Source: Ahrensia sp.
Lineage (GTDB): Bacteria; Pseudomonadota; Alphaproteobacteria; Rhizobiales; Rhizobiaceae
Assembly (NCBI GenBank): GCA_002698425.1
Contig: NZXU01000009.1
Coordinates: 1-64,000, forward strand
DNA: 64,000 nucleotides
Direction: 5' to 3'
This document shows, in pieces, positions 43,438-52,974 of this stretch (position 1 is the stretch's first letter; each line of letters begins with the position of its first letter). The notes under the pieces were generated by a model. It searched no databases. It had not been told where the DNA came from and worked only from the letters and a program-made list of their open reading frames with translations. Position numbers and translations under genes: made by a program.

Positions 43438-44187
43438 ATGGAAACAAGAAAAGAAGACCGCGTTCGATTGGGCCTTCAGGGGCGCGTGGCTGTCGTTACC
43501 GGCGGGGAAGGGGGTATCGGCCGCGCCTTCGTGCAACGCTGCATTTCGGAAGAGGCGATCCCCGTGATCTGGGACATCGGCGGGACGCAGCACTTTGGCG
43601 ATCGGGTCAGGTCGATCGCTTGCAATGTGTCCGATCCCGACTCCGTTTCCAACGCGGCGAGGGAGACGCTCGAACACTATGGCCGGGTCGATATTCTGGT
43701 GAATGCTGCCGGCATAACCGGACCCAGCCTGCCGGTCGCGGACTATCCGCTCGATGCATGGGAGAAGGTGTTCGCCGTCAACATGACCGGAGCCTTTCTG
43801 TGCACCAAGGCGCTGCTGGATAGCATGAAAGACCAGCGCTACGGACGTATCGTCAATGTCGCCTCGGTCGCGGGTAAAGAGGGCAATCCGAACCAGTCGG
43901 CTTACTCGGCATCGAAGGCGGCGCTCATTGCCTTCACGAAAAGCCTTGGCAAGGAACTGGTGGATTTCGGCGTTCTGGCAAATTGCGTTGCGCCGACCAT
44001 CATCAAAACAGAACTCCTCGAACAGATCGGCCAGGCGCAACTCGATGCGATGCTGGACAAGATCCCGCTGGGCCGTGCCGGCATGCCCGAAGAGGCCGCC
44101 GCCGCAATTGCCTGGCTCGCATCCGACGAATGCAGCTTTTCGACGGGAGCCGTCTTCGATCTTTCGGGCGGCCGGGCGACCTATTGA
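43438..44187 (+). CDS. Short-chain dehydrogenase/reductase
   Basis: The product has 249 residues. TGGEGGIGRAFVQRC is the cofactor loop, NAAGITGPS the NNAG variant, and ASVAGKEGNPNQSAYSASKAALIAF the catalytic Ser and YxxxK. WDIGG after the second strand suggests NAD preference. The gene stands between the GntR pair and the operator at 44275; its own promoter is not obvious in the 200 bases upstream. It likely oxidises a ring or side-chain hydroxyl. Confidence 0.86.
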   Translation: METRKEDRVRLGLQGRVAVVTGGEGGIGRAFVQRCISEEAIPVIWDIGGTQHFGDRVRSIACNVSDPDSVSNAARETLEHYGRVDILVNAAGITGPSLPVADYPLDAWEKVFAVNMTGAFLCTKALLDSMKDQRYGRIVNVASVAGKEGNPNQSAYSASKAALIAFTKSLGKELVDFGVLANCVAPTIIKTELLEQIGQAQLDAMLDKIPLGRAGMPEEAAAAIAWLASDECSFSTGAVFDLSGGRATY

Positions 44188-44274
44188 GGACAAGTTCCGA
44201 CCTGTGCCGTTCCCAGTATTGGGTGCTCACACGTTGTGAACTGCTAAAGCCGCGGCATGGATACCCGCGCGCGT

Positions 44275-44291
44275 TGACATACAGTATGTCA
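44275..44291. promoter_or_regulatory. Perfect palindromic operator TGACATACAGTATGTCA
   Basis: A 17-bp perfect palindrome (TGACATAC-A-GTATGTCA) overlapping a TTGACA -35 element, 100 bases before the gene at 44392. The same motif recurs at 47027 and twice at 50026-50063. Confidence 0.7.
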
Positions 44292-44391
44292 AATGATTGA
44301 AGTGACCCGTGACGGCGGCTCGATGGATGTCGCGCAAGCCCATCGGCTTCGCAGGTCCGCCATGCCGTATCCGCAATAGGGAGATGACAGA

Positions 44392-45093
44392 ATGAGCCTG
44401 CCGGGAAATGCATTTTTGGCCATGTGGCATGACATCGAGCCGGACGCCTGGACCGAATACATGGAATGGCACACACGCGAACACATGCCGGAACGCCTTT
44501 CGATTCCGGGCTTTCTCGTCGGCAAGCGGCTGATCAACCATACGGTCGATCGCTATCGCTACGGCACGATCTACACGGGGCGCGATGTGGAGGTATTCCG
44601 CTCGCCAGCCTATCTTGAGCGCCTGAACAACCCGACGGAATGGTCCGGGCGGGTGCAGCCATATTTCCGAAACTTCCTTCGCGTTGCCTGTGACCGGATT
44701 GCATCTGCCGGCCATGGCGACGGCGGCGCGATGGCCACCATCCGGCTCGATCTGCCGGAAGGCGCCGACGAGAAGCTTGCGGCCGGAGCCAACGCGCTTT
44801 GTGCGGCCTTGCTGGACGTGACCGGTGCTGCCGCGGTCAGCCTCGGCAAGGCCCGAAACGAGGTTTCGGACATCAAGACGCGTGAAACGGAAATGCGCCC
44901 CGGCATGTCGGAGGAGGGTTTCGACGTGGTCGTGCTGGTGGAAGGCAGCGGCGCGCCCGAGCTGGAGGCATCCATGCCTGAACTGCTGCGCGTCATTGCC
45001 GAAAGCGGCCTGGGTCTCGATCGCCCACGATCCATTGTCTACAACCTCGCCTATCAGCTGACGGCGAACGACATGGCAGAAGCCTCGAAGTGA
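44392..45093 (+). CDS. Dimeric alpha-beta barrel (EthD/DUF4286-like) protein
   Basis: The product has 233 residues. The N-terminus FLAMWHDIEPDAWTEYMEWHTREHMPERLSIPGFLVGKRLI has the W-H-x-x-E-H-x-x-E-R-x-x-I-P-G-F pattern of small ferredoxin-like alpha-beta barrel proteins of the EthD/DUF4286 type. The second half repeats the fold loosely. Its precise activity is unknown; such proteins occur with oxidoreductases in catabolic operons. It leads an operon with a zinc alcohol dehydrogenase, whose GTG overlaps its stop by four bases. Confidence 0.65.
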   Translation: MSLPGNAFLAMWHDIEPDAWTEYMEWHTREHMPERLSIPGFLVGKRLINHTVDRYRYGTIYTGRDVEVFRSPAYLERLNNPTEWSGRVQPYFRNFLRVACDRIASAGHGDGGAMATIRLDLPEGADEKLAAGANALCAALLDVTGAAAVSLGKARNEVSDIKTRETEMRPGMSEEGFDVVVLVEGSGAPELEASMPELLRVIAESGLGLDRPRSIVYNLAYQLTANDMAEASK

Positions 45094-46115
45094 GGGCTGT
45101 CGCCAAACTGGCAGCCGCTCCCGGCGAGATGGCGCTGATCGACCGGCCCGCGCCGGTGCGAAATGCGGGCGATGTCCTGGTTCGGATCGCGGCCGCGGGA
45201 ATATGCGGCACCGACGTGGCGATCTGGCGCTGGCATGAAGCCGTCGTGGGCCAGTACGCGCCGACATTTCCCGTGACCGTGGGACATGAATTCGCTGGCC
45301 ACGTGGTTGAAGCGCCAGATGATAGCGGGCTCGAGCCGGGCATGCTTGTCGCGATCAATCCGCAGATCGGCTGCGGGCTCTGCAAGTATTGCGGCCTGGG
45401 CCGGCCGACGCTGTGCGACAATCGCAAGCTGATGGGCGGGCATGTCGATGGGGGCTGGACCGAAATGGTCTGTGTCCCGGTGCAGCAGGTTTTCCCCTTG
45501 CCGGATGGCGTCGATCCGGCCGTGGCGCCGCTTCTGGAGCCCATGGCGGTCGCGGTCCATGCCGTGCTGGAGCGGGTGCCTGTGCGCGCCGGCGACGTGG
45601 TGCTGGTGATCGGGGCGGGGCCGATCGGCCTGCTCTGCGGAATTCTCGCGCTTCAGGCGGGCGCAGCGAAAGTCGTGATGACCGGTGTTGGCGCCGATGC
45701 CGACCGTCTCGCCCTCGCGCGGGATATGGGGATGTCGCCGGTCGACGTCGAAACGTCGGATCCGGCGGCTGAAATCGGGCCTCTCGGAGCGGATGTCGTT
45801 TATGAGACAAGCGGCAATGCGGCGGTTGCCGAACAGGCGCTGGCGCTCACCGGCAAGGCCGGGCGGGTTGCGCTGATCGGCCTGTGCCATGGCCCCTCGA
45901 CCTTCGTCACCACACCCGCCGTACTCAAGGAAATCGAGCTGATCGGCTCGCGTGGCTACAACGATCCGACATGGCGGCTGGTCATGCAGGTCTTGCCGGG
46001 AGTGGCGGCGCAGGTGGTGCGCCTCGTGACGCATCGCTTCAAGCTGGAACAGTTCGAGGAGGCGCTTGAGACCGTCGCGAAGCGCGAAGGCGTCAAGGTT
46101 CTTCTGGAACCCTGA
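45090..46115 (+). CDS. Zinc-dependent alcohol dehydrogenase (MDR family)
   Basis: The product has 341 residues. CGTDV and GHEFAGHV carry catalytic zinc ligands, CGLCKYCGLGRPTLC the four structural zinc cysteines, and VIGAGPIGLLCGILALQAGA the NAD-binding loop. It resembles sorbitol, L-threonine and L-idonate dehydrogenases. It starts with GTG overlapping the previous stop (GTGA). With the palindromic operator upstream of the pair, it belongs to the same regulon as the genes at 46157, 47111 and 50251. Confidence 0.9.
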   Translation: MRAVAKLAAAPGEMALIDRPAPVRNAGDVLVRIAAAGICGTDVAIWRWHEAVVGQYAPTFPVTVGHEFAGHVVEAPDDSGLEPGMLVAINPQIGCGLCKYCGLGRPTLCDNRKLMGGHVDGGWTEMVCVPVQQVFPLPDGVDPAVAPLLEPMAVAVHAVLERVPVRAGDVVLVIGAGPIGLLCGILALQAGAAKVVMTGVGADADRLALARDMGMSPVDVETSDPAAEIGPLGADVVYETSGNAAVAEQALALTGKAGRVALIGLCHGPSTFVTTPAVLKEIELIGSRGYNDPTWRLVMQVLPGVAAQVVRLVTHRFKLEQFEEALETVAKREGVKVLLEP

Positions 46116-46156
46116 TCCGGTGCAGCCCCGAAGCCCCCGGCAATAAGGCGGGTCTC

Positions 46157-46975
46157 CTAACGCGCCTTATCGATACATTCCATCGCCTTGCGTGAGGCGT
46201 CGAGACAGGTCTTTGCCCAGGCAGCATGCCCCGTTTCGGCGATACGGCGGTGACTGGGTATTTCGACGCTCACGAAAAGGTCTTCCGGCAGCGCGCCGAT
46301 GATCCCCGCGAGATCCGCGCCGCCTTCGCCGGGGAGCAGCCGTTCCTCACGGGCCGTGTGGAGAAGCTCATCGAGCGTCCCGGGCGGTTCCGACGGGCAG
46401 TCGCAAATCTGGAAGTAGCTCATCCGCTCGGCCGGAATGGCGCGGAGATCGTCCAGTGTGGTCTGCGAGCGCGCGACATGGATCGTGTCGATGAGGATCT
46501 GGCCGTTCGGCCGGTCCGCGGCGGTAACGACCCGGGTCGCGGCAGCCGCGTTGTTCGACGGCGCCCATGGCGTGAATTCGAGGTTGATCGTCAGGCCGTA
46601 CGGATCGGCAGCCTCGCAGAGCGATGCGAACGTATCGGTCATGCGGGCCTCGTCCGGATCGAGCCCTGCGGCGATGACCGTCCTCGCCCTCAGCCGACCG
46701 GCCGCTTCCAGCATTGGCAGCCACGCCTCGACCTTGGTGTGTTCGTCGATACGGGCGATCTCCACGTCGAAAATCGACAGGCCCGTGTCCTCCAGACGCC
46801 GCTCGGTTTCACGCACGAGACGCTTGTCATCCATCAACGGAAATGCGCGGCCGCCGGGCAGGGCGGGCATCATGCGGATACCGACCGAATCGTAGCCCGC
46901 GCCGGCGGCGATGGTGATCGTCTCGGGCGGCGAGAGTTCGAGGGTCAGGTAAGACAGGCAATAGCTGCGGGGCAC
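46157..46975 (-). CDS. Xylose isomerase-like TIM-barrel protein
   Basis: The product has about 272 residues. YCLSYLTLELSPPETITIAAGAGYDSVGIRMMP begins the barrel; INLEFTPW, ILIDTIHVARSQTTLDDLRAI, MSYFQICDCP and VSVEIPSH hold the E/D/Q/E metal ligands. It is clearly a paralogue of the protein at 8803 (same LMDD, LEFxPW, DTxH, YxQxCD and VSVExP order). I favour the GTG at 46975, which follows GGGAG; ATG codons further upstream would overlap the palindromic operator at 47027. Substrate unknown. Confidence 0.8.
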   Translation of the reverse strand: MPRSYCLSYLTLELSPPETITIAAGAGYDSVGIRMMPALPGGRAFPLMDDKRLVRETERRLEDTGLSIFDVEIARIDEHTKVEAWLPMLEAAGRLRARTVIAAGLDPDEARMTDTFASLCEAADPYGLTINLEFTPWAPSNNAAAATRVVTAADRPNGQILIDTIHVARSQTTLDDLRAIPAERMSYFQICDCPSEPPGTLDELLHTAREERLLPGEGGADLAGIIGALPEDLFVSVEIPSHRRIAETGHAAWAKTCLDASRKAMECIDKAR

Positions 46976-47026
46976 GAAGCGGATACTCCCGGGATATGCG
47001 ACAGGAATGGGTAGGGGACACATCAT

Positions 47027-47043
47027 TGACATACAGTACCTCA
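47027..47043. promoter_or_regulatory. Imperfect TGACATAC operator in a divergent promoter
   Basis: TGACATACAGTACCTCA matches the left arm of the 44275 palindrome exactly and the right arm partly. It sits between the divergent isomerase (46975) and zinc dehydrogenase (47111) genes, again with an overlapping TTGACA. Confidence 0.6.
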
Positions 47044-47110
47044 GATGCCAAGTGTCTTTCCGGCGTGAATCCTGTCCGCTGTCACGACCCCGCACGCATT
47101 TGGAATGATA

Positions 47111-48103
47111 ATGAAAGCAATCGTCTACCTCGGCAAAGCCAGGATGGAATTGCAGGACGTTCCCGACCCGGTTCCCGGCGCGGGCGAGGTTTTGTTGCAG
47201 GTGAGGGCATGCGGTATCTGCGGCTCCGACATGCATGGCTATCACGGCCATGACCCGCGCCGCGTTCCGCCAATGATCATGGGCCACGAAGCGGCCGGGA
47301 TCGTGCGGGGCGGTCGTCTCGACGGACAACGCGTGGCGCTCAATCCCTTTCTGAGTTGCGGCACGTGCACGAACTGCGTGTCCGGCGATCCGCAACTATG
47401 CGAATCCCAGCGCAATATCGGATTGCCGCCGCATGATGGCGCGTTTGCACAACTTGTCGCGGTCCCCGAAAGGAACCTCGAGCCCATTCCCGACGATTTG
47501 CCGTTCGAGGCTGCGGCGCTGGCCGAACCGCTCGCTGTCGCCGTTCATGCGGTGGTCATTGGCCGGCGGGCTTTCGCAGGGTCGCTTGCGACGGCGAATA
47601 TCGCGGTTTTCGGTGGCGGTGCGATCGGTCTGGCCACCGCGCTGGTTCTCGTTTCGGAAGGCGCACGCGAAGTCCTGCTGGTCGAAACCAATCCCGCCAG
47701 GTGCGCGACGGCAGAGGCGGCTTCCCACAGGATACGCGCCATCGCGCCGGACGAAGAGCCGGATCGCGGCAGCCATGATCTGATCTTCGATGCGGTCGGC
47801 GCGTCCGCGACGCGCGAAATGGCCTTTCGAATGGCCCGGCGCGGCGGCGTTATCGTGCATAGCGGTCTGCTGCCTGGCAGCGAAGGCGTCGACGTGCGCG
47901 CCCTGACCCTTCGCGAATTGGCGTTCCTGGGTGCCTACTGCTATTCGATCCAGGATTTTCGCCATGCGATCGCTTTGCTGGCGTCCGGCGCGCTCGGGCC
48001 GCTCAACTGGGTCGAGGCGCGCCCACTCACGGAAGGCATCCAGGCTTTTTCGGATATCGACGCCGGCCGGGTTGCCGCTGCAAAAATCGTTCTTACCGCC
48101 TGA
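47111..48103 (+). CDS. Zinc-dependent alcohol dehydrogenase (MDR family)
   Basis: The product has 330 residues. CGICGSDMHGYHGHD and MGHEAAGIV give the catalytic zinc site, CGTCTNCVSGDPQLC the structural zinc, and FGGGAIGLATALVLVSEGA the cofactor loop. It is related to, but distinct from, the enzyme at 45090. An in-frame ATG at 47105 precedes the chosen ATG. It is followed after 11 bases by an aldo/keto reductase, suggesting oxidation and reduction of the same class of sugar-like compound. Confidence 0.89.
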   Translation: MKAIVYLGKARMELQDVPDPVPGAGEVLLQVRACGICGSDMHGYHGHDPRRVPPMIMGHEAAGIVRGGRLDGQRVALNPFLSCGTCTNCVSGDPQLCESQRNIGLPPHDGAFAQLVAVPERNLEPIPDDLPFEAAALAEPLAVAVHAVVIGRRAFAGSLATANIAVFGGGAIGLATALVLVSEGAREVLLVETNPARCATAEAASHRIRAIAPDEEPDRGSHDLIFDAVGASATREMAFRMARRGGVIVHSGLLPGSEGVDVRALTLRELAFLGAYCYSIQDFRHAIALLASGALGPLNWVEARPLTEGIQAFSDIDAGRVAAAKIVLTA

Positions 48104-48114
48104 AGGAGGCAAAC

Positions 48115-48939
48115 ATGATCTACAGGACCGCGAAGGGCGTCACCATGCCCGCTCTCGGGCTCGGCACTTTCGAGCTGACTGGCGCTGAAGGCATCGCTTC
48201 TATCCGCTCCGCCATCGAATACGGCTATCGCCATATCGACACGGCGATCCGTTACGGCAACGAAGCCGAGGTAGGGCAGGCGATCCGCGAATCCGGTATT
48301 CCACGCGACGAGATCTTCGTCACCACGAAGATCTGGTTCGACTCGCTTGCCCCTGAGACCGTTCACCAGCGGATCGGCGAAAGCCTAGAACGCCTTCAAA
48401 TGGATCAGGTCGATCTCCTTCTGGTGCATTGGCCGGGCACGGAAGTGCCCATGGGCGAGACCTTGGCGGCGTTCGCCGACGTGCGCGCGAAAGGGCAGAC
48501 GCGCAGTATCGGCGTGAGCAATTTCACGACGGCGCTGCTCGATGAAGCCATCAATGTGCATGGCGCCGAACTGGTAACCAACCAGATCGAATATCATCCG
48601 CTCCTGGCGCAGCCGAAACTGCTGCCGGCGCTGCGCAATGCCGGGATGATCCTCACCGCCTATCTGCCGCTGGCGCGTGGCGCGGTGTTCAAGGAAGAGA
48701 TGATCCAGGAAATCGGCCGCCGCCACGGCAAATCGGCCGCGCAGGTCTCTTTGCGCTGGCTGCTGCAGCAGGACGGCGTCGCCGCAATTCCGCGGTCCTC
48801 GAAGATCAAGAATATCCGCTCGAATTTCGACATCTTCGATTTCGAACTGGATGAGGCCGAGATGGCCCGGATCGCCGGCCTCGACCGGCAGGAGCGGATG
48901 GTCGATTTCGACTGGTCGCCGGAATGGGACACGATCTGA
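48115..48939 (+). CDS. Aldo/keto reductase
   Basis: The product has 274 residues. The tetrad is visible as DTAIRYGNE (Asp and Tyr), TTKIW (Lys) and LLVHWPG (His). GVSNF and NQIEYHPLLAQ are the usual barrel motifs, and PRSSKIKNIRSNFDIFDFEL binds NADPH. It belongs to the 2,5-diketo-D-gluconate reductase-like group. GGAGG precedes the ATG. It is second in the operon with the zinc dehydrogenase. Confidence 0.92.
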   Translation: MIYRTAKGVTMPALGLGTFELTGAEGIASIRSAIEYGYRHIDTAIRYGNEAEVGQAIRESGIPRDEIFVTTKIWFDSLAPETVHQRIGESLERLQMDQVDLLLVHWPGTEVPMGETLAAFADVRAKGQTRSIGVSNFTTALLDEAINVHGAELVTNQIEYHPLLAQPKLLPALRNAGMILTAYLPLARGAVFKEEMIQEIGRRHGKSAAQVSLRWLLQQDGVAAIPRSSKIKNIRSNFDIFDFELDEAEMARIAGLDRQERMVDFDWSPEWDTI

Positions 48940-49045
48940 GGGCGCGCTTCCGGAGATCGGCGTGCTCTTGAGGGGGATGCGGTCCATCTCCCGTCTCGGG
49001 CGCTCGGGTATTGGAATTCTGTCCGTTGAATATCCAATAGGGTGG

Positions 49046-49069
49046 TTGTATCTGACATTTCAGATACAA
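49046..49069. promoter_or_regulatory. Perfect inverted repeat upstream of a GntR gene
   Basis: TTGTATCTGA (49046-49055) and TCAGATACAA (49060-49069) are perfect 10-bp arms around CATT. It lies 57 bases before the GntR start, a probable autoregulatory operator; the GTAT/ATAC cores suit FCD-type GntR sites. Confidence 0.65.
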
Positions 49070-49125
49070 TCCTCCCGGTTCGAAGCCTGCGGACGCCGCA
49101 GGCAAACCGCAAGCGCGACGTGCCC

Positions 49126-49803
49126 ATGAAAAAAAGTCCCATTCATCGCCCGAAATCCCTCGCCGCCACGGTCGCCGAGAATCTCAAGGACGCGATCATG
49201 CGGCGCGAGATTGCGCTCGGCGAGCCGCTGTCGGAGGAGAAGATCGCCGTCGCGATGGATGTCAGCCGCACGCCGGTGCGCGAAGCGCTCACGATCCTGC
49301 AGATGCAGGGGCTGATCAACATCCTGCCGCGCCGTGGCAGCATCGTCTTCAAGCCTGATGCGGAAGAGCTGCACAGGCTTGTCGACTACCGCCTGAACCT
49401 CGAGCTGCTCGTAAGCCGCCTGGCGCTGGAACGCGCGCCCGAAGCGACGCTGGCCGGGCTCAAGGCGGCGATCGCGAAAATGGAAAAGGCGCGTGACGCG
49501 GATGACACGCTGGCCTACGCCCAGGCGGACACCCAGTTTCACAACACCTTCTTCGAGAATTCGGGCAATCCGTTTTTCGTCGAGGCTTTCGATATCGCTT
49601 CGGGCCGTATCGCTGCGCTGCGCGTCCATCTGTCGACCCAGCTCGACCTGCACCGCTACACGACGTTCGGCGAGCATGTCGAGATTGCCGAAGCGGTGGA
49701 GGCCCGAGATGCCGACAGGCTGGAACAGCAGCTGCGCAAGCATATCGGGGCAATGGAGCCGAACTATTCGCAGGCGCTGGAGATGCTCGAGGCGGAACAG
49801 TAG
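49126..49803 (+). CDS. GntR family transcriptional regulator (FCD domain)
   Basis: The product has 225 residues. SLAATVAENLKDAIMRREIALGEPLSEEKIAVAMDVSRTPVREALTILQMQGLINILPRRGSIVF is a textbook GntR winged helix. The FCD domain includes DTQFHNTFFENSGNPFFVEAF and HVEIAEAVEARD with the metal-binding His and Asp residues. It is not close to the two GntR proteins at 41816 and 42549. It is a candidate regulator of the nearby TGACATACNGTATGTCA sites, but the palindrome at its own promoter is different, so that link is unproven. Confidence 0.92.
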   Translation: MKKSPIHRPKSLAATVAENLKDAIMRREIALGEPLSEEKIAVAMDVSRTPVREALTILQMQGLINILPRRGSIVFKPDAEELHRLVDYRLNLELLVSRLALERAPEATLAGLKAAIAKMEKARDADDTLAYAQADTQFHNTFFENSGNPFFVEAFDIASGRIAALRVHLSTQLDLHRYTTFGEHVEIAEAVEARDADRLEQQLRKHIGAMEPNYSQALEMLEAEQ

Positions 49804-50250
49804 GGCTTTCAGAGCCGTCGCGGTGAGCCTTGCCGGAATGCCGCAACAAGGCAGCGATATCCTGCCCGCCGAACAGTTTTAGCTACATCGTCACAAGGAT
49901 ATCGTGATCCATTTTGGCCGTTACACGGCCTCGCCGCTCGTCCGGTTTCGTGTTTCGCTTTTCGACCTTCGTTATCTCTCCAATCCGCTTGAATGGTGCC
50001 GCATCAGGCCCGTGACGGCTCTCTCTGACATACAGTATGTCTGTATTGACATACGGTATGTTACATGTTTGAGATTGTGAATTCATGCTGTTCCGATCGT
50101 GCACCTCTTTCGAAACGAAGTGCCTTCGCGATTGCCGTCGGATGTGCGGGAGGGAAGCAGGTTTACGGTTGGGTTGACGCCCAATTCGCCGGCAGCGGGT
50201 CGCCACGTTCACGGCCTTCTCCGACAATCTCAGAACGCAATGGGAGGATA
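49804..50250. other. Intergenic leader of the dctP at 50251
   Basis: There is no gene here. The stretch holds the two operator copies at 50026-50063 and then about 190 bases to the dctP start with only a GGGAGG ribosome binding site near 50242. I see no terminator after the GntR gene. Confidence 0.5.
50026..50063. promoter_or_regulatory. Two tandem TGACATACNGTATGTCA operators
   Basis: TGACATACAGTATGTCT (50026-50042) and TGACATACGGTATGTTA (50047-50063) lie 21 bp apart, two helical turns, on the same face. They precede the dctP gene at 50251 and overlap TTGACA elements. Confidence 0.65.
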
Positions 50251-51228
50251 ATGATGCGTTTGTTCACCACGATCTCTGTGGCAGCCATGCTTGTCGCTGG
50301 CGCTGTCCAGGCCGCTGACAAGGTCGAACTGATCTATTCCGATACGATCTCCGAAAACGACACGCGGTCGAAATTGCTCCGCGACGAATTCGCCGCCTGC
50401 CTTGGCGATGAGTTCGATTTCAAGGAGTATCACGGCGCGACGCTGTTCAAGCAGGGTACCGAGCTTACCGCCATGCAGCGTGGCAACCTCGATATGGGCA
50501 ATCTGGCGATCTATGATTTCTACAATCAGGTGCCTTCGACCAGCATTCTCGGCACGGCTTTCCTGTTCCGCGACTATGATCACATGCGCGCCGTGTTCGA
50601 CAGCGGCCTGCTGGACGACCTGTGGGCCGAGGTTGAGGAAAAGGCGAACGTCAAGGTCTTGTCCAGCCCTTACATCGGCACGCGGAACATCTCCTATGTG
50701 GGCGATCGCGAGTATATGACTCCGGCGGATCTCAAAGGCGTCAAGATGCGGTTCCCCGGTGGCGAGGGGTGGCAGTTCGTCGGCGTCGCCATGGGCGCCA
50801 CGCCCGTGCCGATCGCCTTTACCGAAGTCTACACCGCTCTTCAGACCGGGGCCGTCGACGGCCAGGACAACGGGTTCCCGCTGACGCGCTCGATGAAGTT
50901 CGACGAGATCGTCAACTATGTCGGCCTGACCAATCACCTCATCCAGACCAACCAGTTCACGATTTCGCTCAGCAAGTGGAACGCGTTGACGGAGGCCCAG
51001 CAGGCCAGGATGCAGGACTGCGCGACCAATTTCGAAGCCGCTGTCGACAAGGCTATCATCGAGGAAGAAAACAGCCTCAAGGACGAGTTCATAGCCAACG
51101 GCATTCACGTCTATACGCCGGACAAACCGGCATTTCAGAACCAGGTGTTGAATACCTACCGTGAGTCCAAATACTCCGCCGATTGGCCGGAGGGTCTGGT
51201 CGACGCGATCGTGGCCGTTGGTCAGTGA
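50251..51228 (+). CDS. TRAP transporter substrate-binding protein (DctP family)
   Basis: The product has 325 residues with a signal peptide (LFTTISVAAMLVAGAVQA). The sequence closely follows that of the protein at 35764 (KVELIYSDTISENDTRSKLL, FKQGTELTAMQRGNLDMGNLAIYDFYNQVP, RFPGGEGWQFVGVAMGATPVPIAFTEVYTALQTGAVDGQDNG), including the C-terminal SKYSADWPEGL. No permease genes adjoin it, so it may use the DctQM at 36808. Two tandem operators upstream link it to the zinc-dehydrogenase regulon. Confidence 0.92.
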   Translation: MMRLFTTISVAAMLVAGAVQAADKVELIYSDTISENDTRSKLLRDEFAACLGDEFDFKEYHGATLFKQGTELTAMQRGNLDMGNLAIYDFYNQVPSTSILGTAFLFRDYDHMRAVFDSGLLDDLWAEVEEKANVKVLSSPYIGTRNISYVGDREYMTPADLKGVKMRFPGGEGWQFVGVAMGATPVPIAFTEVYTALQTGAVDGQDNGFPLTRSMKFDEIVNYVGLTNHLIQTNQFTISLSKWNALTEAQQARMQDCATNFEAAVDKAIIEEENSLKDEFIANGIHVYTPDKPAFQNQVLNTYRESKYSADWPEGLVDAIVAVGQ

Positions 51229-51237
51229 ACATTGTAT

Positions 51238-51262
51238 CGCAGGCGGGACCCTCCCGCCTGCG
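51238..51262 (+). terminator. Strong hairpin after dctP
   Basis: An 11-bp perfect stem (CGCAGGCGGGA / TCCCGCCTGCG) around CCC begins ten bases after the dctP stop. No T run follows, so it may protect the mRNA end or act as a weak terminator. Confidence 0.6.
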
Positions 51263-51840
51263 ACCCCATGGGGTTCGATTTCCGCCCGGACGATAAAGAC
51301 CGCATGCCGGGAGGAGTTGGCCCGGCAATGGCGCGACGGCTTTCCCTTTCTGCCGGGGAATGCCGGAAACACCGTAACAGACGATCCGGTGTCGCGAAGT
51401 TGCGGTGAGACAAACTCATCCCGGAATTTCCGTATTGCTATCTCCGGCGCTCGACTTTTCGGTCACGATTGGCCGCGGCTATCGATCCATATTCCGATGC
51501 TCATTCGCGAGCCTGTTTGAGAGAAACAGCCTGCATTCCTCCCGGGCCGATTTTCCGGCCTTCGGTCCAAATATCTTGACCGACTCAAGTCGAGACCCGA
51601 TAAGCGATCGGGAGAGGGCGGAAAGCCCGGCGCAGACATTCCATCGGACAGCGGAGCGGCTCCGGAAAAGGGATCGGGACGCGCGATCGCGCTGCCCGTC
51701 GGCGCAGGGGTCGCCGCCAGCGCCTTGAAAAATGTCGGATTTCCGGCGACATGCTGGTGATCCGGGGTCGGAAGACCTGAAACCGCATCCCGGCAACGGC
51801 CTGATCCAGCGCGACGGCCGGGGCCGGAAGAAGAGATCAG
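51263..51840. other. Long intergenic region marking the edge of the catabolic island
   Basis: About 580 bases with no recognisable coding sequence, repeat or RNA. Only the AAGAAGAG ribosome binding site of the thiolase is clear near its right end. It probably contains the thiolase promoter. Confidence 0.4.

Positions 51841-52973
<1,133 letters not shown>

Positions 52974-52974
<1 letters not shown>

Noticed and set aside
8803..51228. Possibility that the island is a recently transferred mobile element
   Set aside because: No integrase, transposase, att-like repeat at the tRNA or clear compositional shift was seen. The tRNA-Leu lies at one edge, but I found no repeated 3' tRNA fragment at the other.
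51263..51840. Several frames in the 580-base gap before the thiolase
   Set aside because: They have no start signals, compositional bias or recognisable motifs; they look like GC-driven open frames.
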